19,401 nt of DNA from UBA5189 sp035631615 (GCA_035631615.1 DASQIK010000028.1:1-19401); one strand, 5' to 3'; positions 1-6,561 are shown, numbered from the stretch's first letter. Made by a program: numbers and translations. Notes: generated by a model not told the origin, from the sequence alone.

Positions 1-19
1 CCCCCCCGCCGAGCTGCCA

Positions 20-751
20 TCACGCCGGACCGGCTTCCTTCCGCCGGGATCGGAGAGCCAGCCACAGAGCGATGGCTCCGATCACGACCCCAGCGCCGCC
101 GAGGAGGGCGCCGATGAGCAATGCCCGGTTCGCCGAATCCGTGGCCGCCTGTGCGGCCGCGGTGGCCGACTGGGCGGTCGTCAGGGCGTCCCCCCCGGGA
201 GAGGCGGACTGGAGCGCTGCGATCCGGCTGTCGATCCGGTCGAGGTGCGTCGACACCTCGTCCATGGTCGGGACCTTCGCCGGAAACTCGATGTCGGACG
301 AGCCGACGACCGAGTTGAACGTATCGGCGCTGGACGTGCCCGAGATGTCCAGCTTCGTGCCGTGGATCGACCCCGTGATGTGGAAGGAGTAATCACCCGG
401 GGCGGTCGGGACGATCGCGGCGTCGTACTCGCCGGGCGTCCCATCGCCCTTGGCCAGATCGAACGCCGGGTCGAAGCTCAGGCTCGGGCTATTGGTTCCG
501 GCGGTCGAGACGACGACCGAGATGTCGCTCGCCCCAAGGTCAGTGACCGGCTTGCCGGCCTTGTCGTGAATCGTGAACTGGACGGCATTGGGCTGCCCGA
601 CATACGTGGGCTCGACGAGCCAACCGATCTCGATGTCGAAGGGACCAACGGTGACCTGCTGATGGGCGGCGGCAATCGGCGCGAGTGCAAGCGCTGCGAA
701 GAGGGAGGCCGCCGTGAATATGACGAGCGGCAGGCGACGAGCGCGAAACAT
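20..751 (-). CDS. Secreted CopC/YtkA-like protein with C-terminal membrane anchor
   Basis: The product is 243 residues. A signal peptide (about 1-29, ending PIAAA) is followed by histidine, so the predicted mature protein begins HQQV, as in CopC-type copper carriers whose N-terminal histidine binds metal. Residues 30-135 look like a beta-sandwich (WLVEPTYVGQPNAVQFTI, then HDKAGKPVTDLG), the pattern of CopC/YtkA-like domains. Residues 160-210 are helical and Ala/Ser-rich and could form a short coiled coil, 211-234 is a transmembrane helix, and the end is basic (RSRRK). Start chosen at 751 because GGAGG lies 7 bases before this ATG; the frame is open upstream to an ATG at 781, but that would spoil the signal peptide. 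A four-helix membrane gene ends 71 bases upstream on the same strand, suggesting co-transcription. A role in copper or another extracytoplasmic metal is inferred, not shown. Confidence 0.8.
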   Translation of the reverse strand: MFRARRLPLVIFTAASLFAALALAPIAAAHQQVTVGPFDIEIGWLVEPTYVGQPNAVQFTIHDKAGKPVTDLGASDISVVVSTAGTNSPSLSFDPAFDLAKGDGTPGEYDAAIVPTAPGDYSFHITGSIHGTKLDISGTSSADTFNSVVGSSDIEFPAKVPTMDEVSTHLDRIDSRIAALQSASPGGDALTTAQSATAAAQAATDSANRALLIGALLGGAGVVIGAIALWLALRSRRKEAGPA

Positions 752-822
752 GGAGTTCCTCCAGTGCGATGTGACGGGCATGGGCCCGGCGGGCGCCTGG
801 ATGTGGTGGAGACTCCCGCCGA

Positions 823-1476
823 CTAGCTCGCGGACACCGCCGGCGGCGCGCGCAGGGCGGATCGGCGCCCCAGCAGGGATTCGGCTGGCGGCTGGACCTC
901 GATGCCGGTGTGGCGAGTCTGGTCCGCGGCAGCTCGGGCAGGGCGCCGCTGGGCCGCCCGCAGGCGGGCGAGGAGGGTCTCACGCCGCCACCGGAACAGG
1001 GCGACGACCAGGGCAACGGCCACCGCGACGAGGAGCGCGATCCACAGCCCGCCCGCGTACTCCGGGGTGAGCAGAACGCCGGGACCCGGGAATCGCTGCC
1101 CGATCGCCCATCGCTCGACATTCTCCTGGATCGTCAGCAGCGCGGCCGTCGTCGGCGCGAGCAGGAGGGCGGCCCGGAACCAGCCCGCGAGCAGCGATCG
1201 AACCGGCAGGCTGCCGGGCCGGGCCGCGGACGTCGTGCGGCCGCGAAGGTGCAGGCGCAGGCGAACGAGGCGGAAGATCCCGGCGGCGGCGAGCAGTGCG
1301 CCGAGCGCCAGAGTCGTCTGGACGGCGGCGGCCCACGTCCCGCCGTGACCGACATGGACGAGCTCCTCGTTGTACTTCGAGCCGTAGCGCGCGAGGAAGA
1401 CCAGGTCGTGCGCGAGCACGAGCGCGACCAGCTGAACGATGCCGGCTGCGACCAGCCCACCGATTCGTCGATTCAT
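823..1476 (-). CDS. Four-helix integral membrane protein, possible partner of the CopC-like protein
   Basis: The product is 217 residues with predicted membrane helices near 6-28, 48-70, 96-116 and 141-162, then a basic Arg/Ala-rich cytoplasmic tail. Histidines at 23 (LAHDLVF), 41 and 44 (HVGHG) sit at or next to the first two helices and could bind metal or haem. I do not recognise a named family; it is shorter than CopD (usually eight helices), though a related role is possible given the CopC-like gene 71 bases downstream. The start at 1476 is preferred over an upstream ATG at 1527 because a -10 hexamer TAGAGT ends 7 bases before it and the first helix begins right after MNRR. No Shine-Dalgarno site is visible, so the mRNA is probably leaderless. 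Function is unknown; membrane location is well supported. Confidence 0.75.
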   Translation of the reverse strand: MNRRIGGLVAAGIVQLVALVLAHDLVFLARYGSKYNEELVHVGHGGTWAAAVQTTLALGALLAAAGIFRLVRLRLHLRGRTTSAARPGSLPVRSLLAGWFRAALLLAPTTAALLTIQENVERWAIGQRFPGPGVLLTPEYAGGLWIALLVAVAVALVVALFRWRRETLLARLRAAQRRPARAAADQTRHTGIEVQPPAESLLGRRSALRAPPAVSAS

Positions 1477-1483
1477 GGCGGGC

Positions 1484-1489
1484 ACTCTA
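1484..1489 (-). promoter_or_regulatory. -10 element of a leaderless promoter (membrane protein gene)
   Basis: TAGAGT on the minus strand ends 7 bases before the ATG at 1476, so transcription would begin at or next to the start codon. There is no Shine-Dalgarno sequence in the short gap. It faces a second -10 element at 1532-1537 that serves the divergent acetyltransferase. Confidence 0.5.
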
Positions 1490-1531
1490 GCCCAAGGGGC
1501 GAGCAGCGTCCCAAGCACGATGGGCATTGGC

Positions 1532-1537
1532 TAGCCT
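1532..1537 (+). promoter_or_regulatory. -10 element of a leaderless promoter (GNAT gene)
   Basis: TAGCCT followed by exactly 6 bases and then the GTG at 1544. The spacing matches the -10 to start distance at 8076, 10985 and 19387 in this window. Confidence 0.5.
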
Positions 1538-1543
1538 TGCGTC

Positions 1544-2125
1544 GTGCGACTCGAAGGCAAGCTCGTCGTGCTCGAACCGCTCGCGCTGTCGCATGTGCCG
1601 GCGCTCATCGAGGCGGCGTCCGTATCGCGCGACACGTACGCCTTTGCCGACGTTCCGGACAGCTTGCCCGAGATGGAGGCGTATGTCCGGGACACGCTCG
1701 CGGCGCGGAATGAGGTGCCGTTCGCGATGGTGAGCGGAGGGCGGGTCGTCGGCTCGACGCGGTTCCTGCGCATGGAGCACTGGTCCCGTCTCGAAGATCG
1801 CCCGGCGGACGTGCCGCACGTGGCCGACATCGGCTGGACGTGGCTGGCGGCCTCGGTGCAGGGAACTGGCGTGAACACCGAGGCGAAGTTCCTGATGCTC
1901 CGCCACGCCTTCGAGACCTGGCGCGTGTTCCGCGTCGCCATCAAGGTGGATGCGCCAAACGAGCGCTCTCGGCGGGCGGTCGAATCGCTCGGGGCGAAGC
2001 TCGACGGCATCCGCCGTGCCGTCCGGCTCGGCGAGGACGGCGCCGTTCGGGACATGGCCTGGTATTCGATCCTGCTCGAGGAGTGGCCCGCCGTGAAAGC
2101 CCGGCTGGAAGCGAGGCTCCGATGA
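1544..2125 (+). CDS. GNAT-family acetyltransferase, RimJ/RimL-like
   Basis: The product is 193 residues, the usual size for this family. It opens with the strand pattern L-x-G-x-x-V-x-L-E-P-L, typical of RimJ/RimL-type acetyltransferases acting on protein N-termini, amino acids or small amines with acetyl-CoA. The acetyl-CoA pyrophosphate loop is visible as QGTGVNTEAK (106-115), and NERSRRAVESLGAKLDG (139-155) is the conserved C-terminal region where N139 and the following helix complete the fold. The start is GTG; a -10 TAGCCT ends 6 bases upstream and no ribosome binding site is present, so translation is probably leaderless. It diverges from the membrane/CopC pair and ends 9 bases before the tRNA-Arg gene on the other strand. 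The substrate cannot be read from sequence. Confidence 0.88.
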   Translation: MRLEGKLVVLEPLALSHVPALIEAASVSRDTYAFADVPDSLPEMEAYVRDTLAARNEVPFAMVSGGRVVGSTRFLRMEHWSRLEDRPADVPHVADIGWTWLAASVQGTGVNTEAKFLMLRHAFETWRVFRVAIKVDAPNERSRRAVESLGAKLDGIRRAVRLGEDGAVRDMAWYSILLEEWPAVKARLEARLR

Positions 2126-2134
2126 GCGGAAGTC

Positions 2135-2210
2135 TGGCGTCCCCGGCAGGATTTGAACCTGCGACCCGCTGCTTAGAAGGCAGCCGCTCTGTCCACTGAG
2201 CTACGGGGAC
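2135..2210 (-). tRNA. tRNA-Arg (anticodon UCU)
   Basis: A complete cloverleaf on the minus strand: acceptor GTCCCCG/CGGGGAC, D arm GCTC..GAGC, anticodon arm GCTGC/GCAGC with loop CTTCTAA (anticodon TCT), T arm GCAGG-TTCAAAT-CCTGC, discriminator G and an encoded CCA at 2135-2137. It decodes AGA, a rare codon in a GC-rich genome. A decayed tyrosine recombinase lies on the 5' side. Confidence 0.97.
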
Positions 2211-2293
2211 GAGGGTTATCGCGTCAGCTTGAGCACCAATGTGGCCGATTCACATGACCGGCACCGCAACATCCGTACTCCCCTGACGCGCTC

Positions 2294-2480
2294 GCGAGTC
2301 TACGCGAGTCGTTTTCGATCCACCTCTCGGCGACCCCGGCGCCGGGAACACGGGAGGCCTACCTCGTCGCGCTCGATTCCTGATTGCCCACCTCGAGGCG
2401 AAGGCGATGCCGATCACCGCCGGCGCCGTCCGACGCGGCAGATCGAGAGCTGGATGGCCGAGCGGCATTCATGGTCGCTG
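2294..2480 (+). pseudogene. Frameshifted N-terminal remnant of a tyrosine recombinase/integrase
   Basis: Three short peptides in successive reading frames join into one core-binding (SAM-like) domain of the XerC/XerD/integrase family. Frame A, 2294-2383, reads ...GTREAYLVALDS and then stops. Frame B, from 2377, reads FLIAHLEAKAMPITAGAVRR. Frame C, from 2436, reads RQIESWMAERHSWS. Together they follow the family pattern T-x-x-x-Y-x-x-x-L-x-x-F-x-x-H-L, a loop, then I-x-x-W-x-x-x. At least two frameshifts and one stop separate the pieces. After 2480 the similarity fades, and the catalytic R-H-R-Y domain is missing, so the gene is both broken and truncated. Its place next to tRNA-Arg, a class of gene often used as an integration site, suggests the scar of a former integrative element. 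The family call rests on memory of the pattern, not on a search. Confidence 0.62.
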
Positions 2481-2532
2481 ACGAGGCGAAACTGCCTCAC
2501 CGCGCCCGCGCAGCTCACCACTAGCTTCTCCA

Positions 2533-2552
2533 CGGCCCCGGCACCGGGGCCG
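2533..2552. repeat. Perfect 20-bp inverted repeat
   Basis: CGGCCCCGG, two bases (CA), then CCGGGGCCG. It can form a very stable GC hairpin. No T-run follows on either strand, so it is not a textbook intrinsic terminator. It lies between the recombinase remnant and the ATP-grasp promoter and may insulate that gene from transcription upstream. Confidence 0.6.
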
Positions 2553-2592
2553 CTCCATACCCGCGCCTAACGACCCGATCGACGGATCGTTC

Positions 2593-2598
2593 TAGCAT
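2593..2598 (+). promoter_or_regulatory. Possible -10 element for the ATP-grasp gene
   Basis: TAGCAT, about 75 bases before the GTG at 2674. A purine-rich GGAGGGAGGA follows at 2601-2610 but has no start codon at a useful distance. I see no clear -35. Confidence 0.35.
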
Positions 2599-2607
2599 CT
2601 GGAGGGA

Positions 2608-2656
2608 GGACTCCGGGGGGCCGCCTTCGTCCCCCCGACGAGGCCGAGTCGAGTCC
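2608..2656 (+). promoter_or_regulatory. Nested stem-loop in the predicted 5' leader of the ATP-grasp gene
   Basis: GGACTC (2608-2613) can pair with GAGTCC (2651-2656). Inside it, CGGGGGG (2614-2620) pairs with CCCCCCG (2631-2637) around a 10-base loop. The structure would occupy most of the leader between the likely transcription start and the GTG. No known riboswitch pattern is recognised. Confidence 0.35.
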
Positions 2657-2673
2657 GGGGTCCCCATCGTTCC

Positions 2674-3873
2674 GTGTCGCAGCCGAAGTCGCAAGTTCCC
2701 GTCCTTATCCTGGGCAACCACGTCACCGGGCTCGGTGTGCTTCGCCTGCTGGCGGCGCACGGGATCCCGACCTACGTCGTGGATGCAGCGGCCGACTTCA
2801 TCGTTCGCTCACGCTGGTACCGGCGTGCCGAACGGACCCTCACGGAGACATCAGATGGCGGCGAGCTCGCCGACTTCCTGGGATCGCTCCAGATCCCGCG
2901 AGCAGTGCTCATGCCGTGCAGCGACGAGTGGACGCTCGCCGTGGCGAGCCTCCCACCGGAGACGCGGCTGCGATACCCGGCCAGTGTCGCCCCTCGGGAG
3001 GCCGTCGCGCAGTTCATCGACAAGAACCTGTTCGCGTTGCTCGTCGAGCGTCTGCAGATCCCTCGGCCGCGGACGTCGCTCATCAGGAATCCGATGGACC
3101 TCGGTCTCGTTACCGACGACGAGCTGGCGAACGGGTTCCTCAAGCCAACCGATTCGCATCGCCACCACAGCCGCTTCGGCGCAAAGGGGTTCTTCATCGA
3201 ATCGCGCCCGATGGCTGCTCGCCTCGTCGAGCAGGCGAGCGCCGCTGGGGTCACGTTCATGCTGCAGGAGTGGATACCCGGAGGCACGTCGAAGATCGTC
3301 CTCATCGACGGTTTCGTCGACCGCGGCGGCGAGATCGTGGCCATGTCGGCACGGCGGCGCATTCGGATGGACCCGCCCAGGCTCGCCAACTCGGCCTTGT
3401 GCGTGACGATCCCACTCAACGACGTGAGTGAGGCAGTTGCCGGGGTGCGAAAACTGCTGGCCGAGGTCGGCTATCGCGGGATTTTCAGCGCCGAGTTCAA
3501 GTTCGACGAGCGCGACGGAACGTTCAAGATCATCGAAGTCAACGCGCGGCCGTATTGGTTCATATCTCATACGGCGGCAGCGGGGCTTGACCTGCCCTGG
3601 ATGGCCTATCTCGACGCCCTGGACATTCCCGTCCCGCCGCCGGCACCGTATCGCCTGGGCAAGTACGGGCTCTACGAGATCAACGATGCGGCAGCCCTGC
3701 TGCGTGCGTGGACCTCGCTCCGTCGTCCGGAGGGGCCAGTCCTCCGGCCGTGGCTCACGGGAGATCACGTCCTCTTCCGGTTGACTGATCCACTGCCAGC
3801 GGTCATCGAAGTGTGGAGCGCCCTCAAGCGGCGTGGTCGTCGGACCCTCGGCCGTGTCCTCCCGAACCGATGA
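2674..3873 (+). CDS. ATP-grasp family carboxylate-amine ligase-like protein
   Basis: The product is 399 residues. An N-terminal Rossmann-like part (VPVLILGNHVTGLGVLRLL, 8-26, then TYVVDAAADF) is followed by a conserved PCSDEWTLAV (81-90), a nucleotide-binding region from about 115 to 210 (DKNLFALLVERLQIPRPRTS, FMLQEWIPGG), and the metal-binding end of the ATP-grasp domain: E274 in FSAEFKFDER and E288-N290 in IIEVNARPYWF. Such proteins activate a carboxylate as acyl-phosphate and couple it to an amine. Close relatives act on D-aspartate, biotin-carboxylase-type substrates or amino-sugar precursors; the substrate here cannot be told. The start is GTG with no visible ribosome binding site, and no ATG, GTG or TTG lies upstream in frame before a stop. 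The gene appears monocistronic and converges on a lipoprotein gene. Confidence 0.85.
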   Translation: MSQPKSQVPVLILGNHVTGLGVLRLLAAHGIPTYVVDAAADFIVRSRWYRRAERTLTETSDGGELADFLGSLQIPRAVLMPCSDEWTLAVASLPPETRLRYPASVAPREAVAQFIDKNLFALLVERLQIPRPRTSLIRNPMDLGLVTDDELANGFLKPTDSHRHHSRFGAKGFFIESRPMAARLVEQASAAGVTFMLQEWIPGGTSKIVLIDGFVDRGGEIVAMSARRRIRMDPPRLANSALCVTIPLNDVSEAVAGVRKLLAEVGYRGIFSAEFKFDERDGTFKIIEVNARPYWFISHTAAAGLDLPWMAYLDALDIPVPPPAPYRLGKYGLYEINDAAALLRAWTSLRRPEGPVLRPWLTGDHVLFRLTDPLPAVIEVWSALKRRGRRTLGRVLPNR

Positions 3874-3932
3874 GATCTCGGATCTGCAGGTCGCGTCCAG
3901 GCCGAGATTGACCAGTCAACCCATTCCCCAGA

Positions 3933-3957
3933 GGCCGCCCGGCGAGGCCGGACGGCC
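3933..3957. terminator. Hairpin between convergent genes, possible bidirectional terminator
   Basis: GGCCG-C-CCGGC, loop GAG, GCCGG-A-CGGCC: ten pairs with one C-A mismatch. It sits between the ATP-grasp stop (3873) and the lipoprotein stop (3983). No T-tract follows on either strand. Confidence 0.4.
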
Positions 3958-3982
3958 GCCTGGAATTCGGGTCGGGAGAGGG

Positions 3983-4933
3983 TTACGGCGTGACGCCGCC
4001 CATGAGCTGCTGGAGCATGGGGCCAAGCAGCTGCATCAACGGCACGTCGACGGAGGTCGCCGGCGCGTCGAGGCTCGTGCCCGCGTCGGGCGCCTTGAAG
4101 GTGATGTTGAGGTCGAAAGTCTGGGTCGCGTCCGCCCTGGACGAGCCCTTGACCTCGATCCCGATGAGCTTGCCGCTGGAGTGGTCGACCCACAGGTCGA
4201 TGCTCGAGTTGGTGTTCTGGAGGGCCGTGATGCCCTGCTGGACCTGGGCCTGGCTCGCGCTCGACTTGAAGGCGTCGCTCGCGGCGAGCTTGGCCCAGTC
4301 GATCGTGGCGGTGACGTGGTCCGCGCTCACCCCATTGTGCGTCTCGGTCGCGACGTACGCGAGCGTGATGCCGGCGTTGGTGAGCGCGAGCTTCATGGCA
4401 TTCGCGTCGGTGACTGTCGGCATGGGCGCCGGTGATGCACCCGCCAGGCCGCCACCCAGCGCCGCGAGCGACGCGATGTCGGCAGCCGTCGCGAGCTTGA
4501 GCCACCCGGTCAGGTCGCCCGCGGGCGTCCCGCCGGAGCTGGCGTAGACGAGCTGGAGCAGCGGCGGCGCGAGGGGGCTCTTGGCGTACAGCGCCTGGCC
4601 GTCGTACAGGACGTCGATGTCGATCGTGTCGCCGGTGATGCCCAGCTGCGCAAGGCTGGCGGCGGAGCTGCCGAGCGCCGCTTTCGGGATCGACAGGTGG
4701 AACAGGCCCTTGCCGGCCTTCGTGTCGAGGACGAGCCGGACCGCGCCGGGCTGCAGGTTGATGGAATCGCTGCCGGCCTGTGCGGACAGCGACAGGTCGA
4801 TCTGGACCTGGTCCCAGCCGGCCTTCGTCGCGTTGTACGTGATCTGGTATGGATCGTTGCCGGTCGCCGCGCCCTGGCACGCCGCGAGCATCGTCGCGAT
4901 GACGACGAGCCCGAGCAAGAACCTCCGCCCCAT
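3983..4933 (-). CDS. Lipoprotein, possibly LppX/LprAFG-like
   Basis: The product is 316 residues. The N-terminus MGRRFLLGLVVIATMLAAC is a lipoprotein signal with lipobox L-A-A-C and lipidated Cys19. The mature part alternates strands and helices (IDLSLSAQAGSDSINLQPGAVRLVL; IDIDVLYDGQALYAKSPL; LWVDHSSGKLIGIEVKG; FDLNITFKAPDAG), the layout of curved-sheet lipoproteins of the LolA/LppX type that bind hydrophobic ligands. That similarity is by fold pattern only. The ATG at 4933 is chosen over 4951 because GGGGAGGG lies 8 bases before it and because it gives a compact signal peptide. The gene is 85 bases downstream of another lipoprotein gene on the same strand and may share its transcript, although a -10-like TACCAT occurs in the gap. 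Confidence 0.8.
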   Translation of the reverse strand: MGRRFLLGLVVIATMLAACQGAATGNDPYQITYNATKAGWDQVQIDLSLSAQAGSDSINLQPGAVRLVLDTKAGKGLFHLSIPKAALGSSAASLAQLGITGDTIDIDVLYDGQALYAKSPLAPPLLQLVYASSGGTPAGDLTGWLKLATAADIASLAALGGGLAGASPAPMPTVTDANAMKLALTNAGITLAYVATETHNGVSADHVTATIDWAKLAASDAFKSSASQAQVQQGITALQNTNSSIDLWVDHSSGKLIGIEVKGSSRADATQTFDLNITFKAPDAGTSLDAPATSVDVPLMQLLGPMLQQLMGGVTP

Positions 4934-4982
4934 TGTGCCAACCCTCCCCAAAACGAGCCGCCCCCGACCGTGGGACGGCGTG

Positions 4983-4988
4983 ATGGTA
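4983..4988 (-). promoter_or_regulatory. Possible -10 element before the LppX-like lipoprotein gene
   Basis: TACCAT on the minus strand, 49 bases before the ATG at 4933, in the 85-base gap after the propeller lipoprotein. No convincing -35 is visible. Read-through from the upstream gene is an equal alternative. Confidence 0.25.
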
Positions 4989-5018
4989 CCGCCTGCCCGC
5001 GAACCGGCGATTCGGCGC

Positions 5019-6242
5019 TCAGCGCGCCGGCGTCAGCCACACTTCCGGGACGTACGAATCCGGGGCTCCGAATGCGCCGACCACGAGCGCGCCGGCACCA
5101 TTCGGGGCGATCGCGTAGAACTCGGCGCCCTCCTGGACTGGTGCGCTCACGGCCTGCTGCCAGGCAAGGCCATCGCGCGACACCCACGAGATCGCCGTGC
5201 CGCGCTGGAGCCCCTGCACGTCGCCGACGGCGATCGCGACGTCGCCGATGCTCACGACGTCGGTCATCCAGGCGAAGCCGCCACTGTGCTCGCGGGACGG
5301 CTCGTCGGGTGCGCGCGTCCAGTGGCGCCCGTCGGCCGACGTCCACGCGACGGCGACGCGGCGGTCCACCTGATACCCGACGGCGATCAGCCCGCCGGAC
5401 GGTCCGGGCGCGACGGAGACGGCCTCGCCGCCCGCGAATGCCGGATCGTCGACCCGGCTCCAGCTGATCCCGTCCGCCGACACCCACGCCACGGCGCCGG
5501 TCCGGTCCTGCACGGACCCGACCGATCCCACGGCCACGAAGCCACCCTGGAATCCCGTGATCGCGCGGACCTCCGCGTTCGCGAAGGCGACCGGATCGTC
5601 GGCGACGGGCCGCCAGTCGATGCCGTCGGGGGAGGTCCAGAACCGGGCATGCCGGTCCAGGAGCTCGGGCCCGACGGAGCCACCCGCGACGAATCCATGC
5701 GGGCCGGACGCGACCGCGTTCATCCGCTCGGCGACGGCCCCGAGGACGGCCACGTCGTGCGCCTGCCATGTGGAGCCGTCGGTCGTGGTCCAGGCAAGCG
5801 GCGCGCTGCCCGAGCGGCCCACCGCCACGACACCGCCACCGGCTCCGACTGCGAGCGAGACCGGAAACGTGAACGCCGCCGTGCCGATGGCATGGAACGT
5901 CCAAGTCTGCGCGTCCGGCGACGTCCATGCGACCGGCTGCCAATCCGGCGGCGCATAGCCGATCGCGACGAATCCACCACCCGGCCGGGCGGCGACGTCG
6001 CTCATCTGGGCCTGGCCCTGGATCCGCAGGATCGGATGCATGCCGACGTAGCTGGGCGCAACCGTCTCCTCGTAGTTCGCCGGTCGCTCGACGAACGCCG
6101 CGCGCCCCCAGTCGATCCCGAGCACCGGCGGCCCGGACGGCTGGGCGGGAGCTCCCGGCGTGGTGGGCGCCGTCGATGGCGCCGTCGACTGGCAGCCGGC
6201 AAGCGCGAGGATCAGCACCACGGTACGACCGGCCCGGCGCAT
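5019..6242 (-). CDS. Lipoprotein with a probable seven-bladed beta-propeller
   Basis: The product is 407 residues. MRRAGRTVVLILALAGC carries a lipobox (L-A-G-C, Cys17) and is followed by a Pro/Ser/Thr-rich linker. The mature part repeats about every 45-60 residues around W-x-S-x-D-G-x-x-W: WTSPDAQTW, WTTTDGSTW, WTSPDGIDW, WVSADGISW, WTSADGRHW and WVSRDGLAW. A seventh copy is split, with VWLTPAR at the very C-terminus and GIDWGRAAF just after the linker, as expected when the last blade is closed by an N-terminal strand. Between copies, G-G-(F/V)-V-A-V/I-G strands recur. This Asp-box-like pattern occurs in sialidase/BNR-type propellers, but no catalytic residues are apparent, so a binding or scaffold role outside the membrane is likelier. 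The start at 6242 overlaps the stop of a tiny Cys-rich ORF (TGATG). Confidence 0.82.
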   Translation of the reverse strand: MRRAGRTVVLILALAGCQSTAPSTAPTTPGAPAQPSGPPVLGIDWGRAAFVERPANYEETVAPSYVGMHPILRIQGQAQMSDVAARPGGGFVAIGYAPPDWQPVAWTSPDAQTWTFHAIGTAAFTFPVSLAVGAGGGVVAVGRSGSAPLAWTTTDGSTWQAHDVAVLGAVAERMNAVASGPHGFVAGGSVGPELLDRHARFWTSPDGIDWRPVADDPVAFANAEVRAITGFQGGFVAVGSVGSVQDRTGAVAWVSADGISWSRVDDPAFAGGEAVSVAPGPSGGLIAVGYQVDRRVAVAWTSADGRHWTRAPDEPSREHSGGFAWMTDVVSIGDVAIAVGDVQGLQRGTAISWVSRDGLAWQQAVSAPVQEGAEFYAIAPNGAGALVVGAFGAPDSYVPEVWLTPAR

Positions 6243-6346
6243 CAGCACAGGCAGCCGCCGCCCATGCAGTACGGCGAGCTCCCCGTCGAGCCGGGCCATG
6301 AAGCGTCCGGCTCGGTCGCAGCGCCGCACACCCGGCAGGACATCAT
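6242..6346 (-). CDS. Possible 34-residue Cys-rich peptide coupled to the propeller lipoprotein
   Basis: The frame begins MMSCRVCGAATEPD and ends YCMGGGCLC. It has five cysteines (4, 7, 27, 32, 34), including a CxxCG knuckle like those of zinc-ribbon proteins, though the second pair is irregular. Its TGA overlaps the ATG of the lipoprotein gene as TGATG, an arrangement typical of translational coupling. No Shine-Dalgarno site is seen. It may be a real small protein, a remnant of a longer zinc-ribbon gene, or chance. Confidence 0.35.
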   Translation of the reverse strand: MMSCRVCGAATEPDASWPGSTGSSPYCMGGGCLC

Positions 6347-6368
6347 CGGATCGCCATCACGTACATCG

Positions 6369-6521
6369 TCACGGTGTCGGACAGGGCCCGTACGTTTCGT
6401 GCCAGATCCAGCTTGGATCGGACGACTCGAGGCCACGGTAGAACGATTCCTCCCAATACGGTCGCCGGTGAAACAGCATCGCGCAGTACGACGAGTTCCA
6501 ACTGTCGACGCTGCCGTTCAC
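6369..6521 (-). CDS. Possible small ORF or gene fragment, aromatic-rich, unrecognised
   Basis: This 50-residue frame starts at GTG (6521) and ends at TGA (6369). It contains WNSSYCAMLFHRRPYWEES and DPSWIWHETYGPCP. The high share of Trp, Tyr, Phe, His and Cys is unlike the Arg/Pro/Ala-rich peptides that antisense or shifted frames give in GC-rich DNA. The frame continues open upstream of the GTG for about 13 codons (including APECPPG) to a TAG. The local DNA is also less GC-rich than its neighbours. It could be a secreted-protein fragment whose N-terminus has been lost. I recognise no family. Confidence 0.3.
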   Translation of the reverse strand: MNGSVDSWNSSYCAMLFHRRPYWEESFYRGLESSDPSWIWHETYGPCPTP

Positions 6522-6561
6522 GAGCCCTGGCGGGCACTCCGGAGCCCGGAATCGGGCGTGC

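Larger units (their letters stand above)
2211..2673. other. 463-bp non-coding stretch between tRNA-Arg and the ATP-grasp gene
   Basis: No intact gene is present. The stretch holds the frameshifted recombinase remnant (2294-2480), a perfect 20-bp inverted repeat (2533-2552), a -10-like hexamer (2593-2598) and a leader that can fold into nested stems (2608-2656). An open frame at 2229-2570 is mostly Arg/Pro/Ser-rich shadow, apart from a short piece of the recombinase. Confidence 0.7.

Noticed and set aside
2135..2160. Possible attachment site at the tRNA-Arg 3' end
   Set aside because: I could not find a second copy of this sequence in the window, and the recombinase remnant is on the other side of the tRNA.
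1840..2199. Open frame ending in SPAGFEPATRCLEGSRSVH
   Set aside because: The end is the translated complement of tRNA-Arg, a well-known source of false proteins, and the rest is a shifted frame of the GNAT gene.
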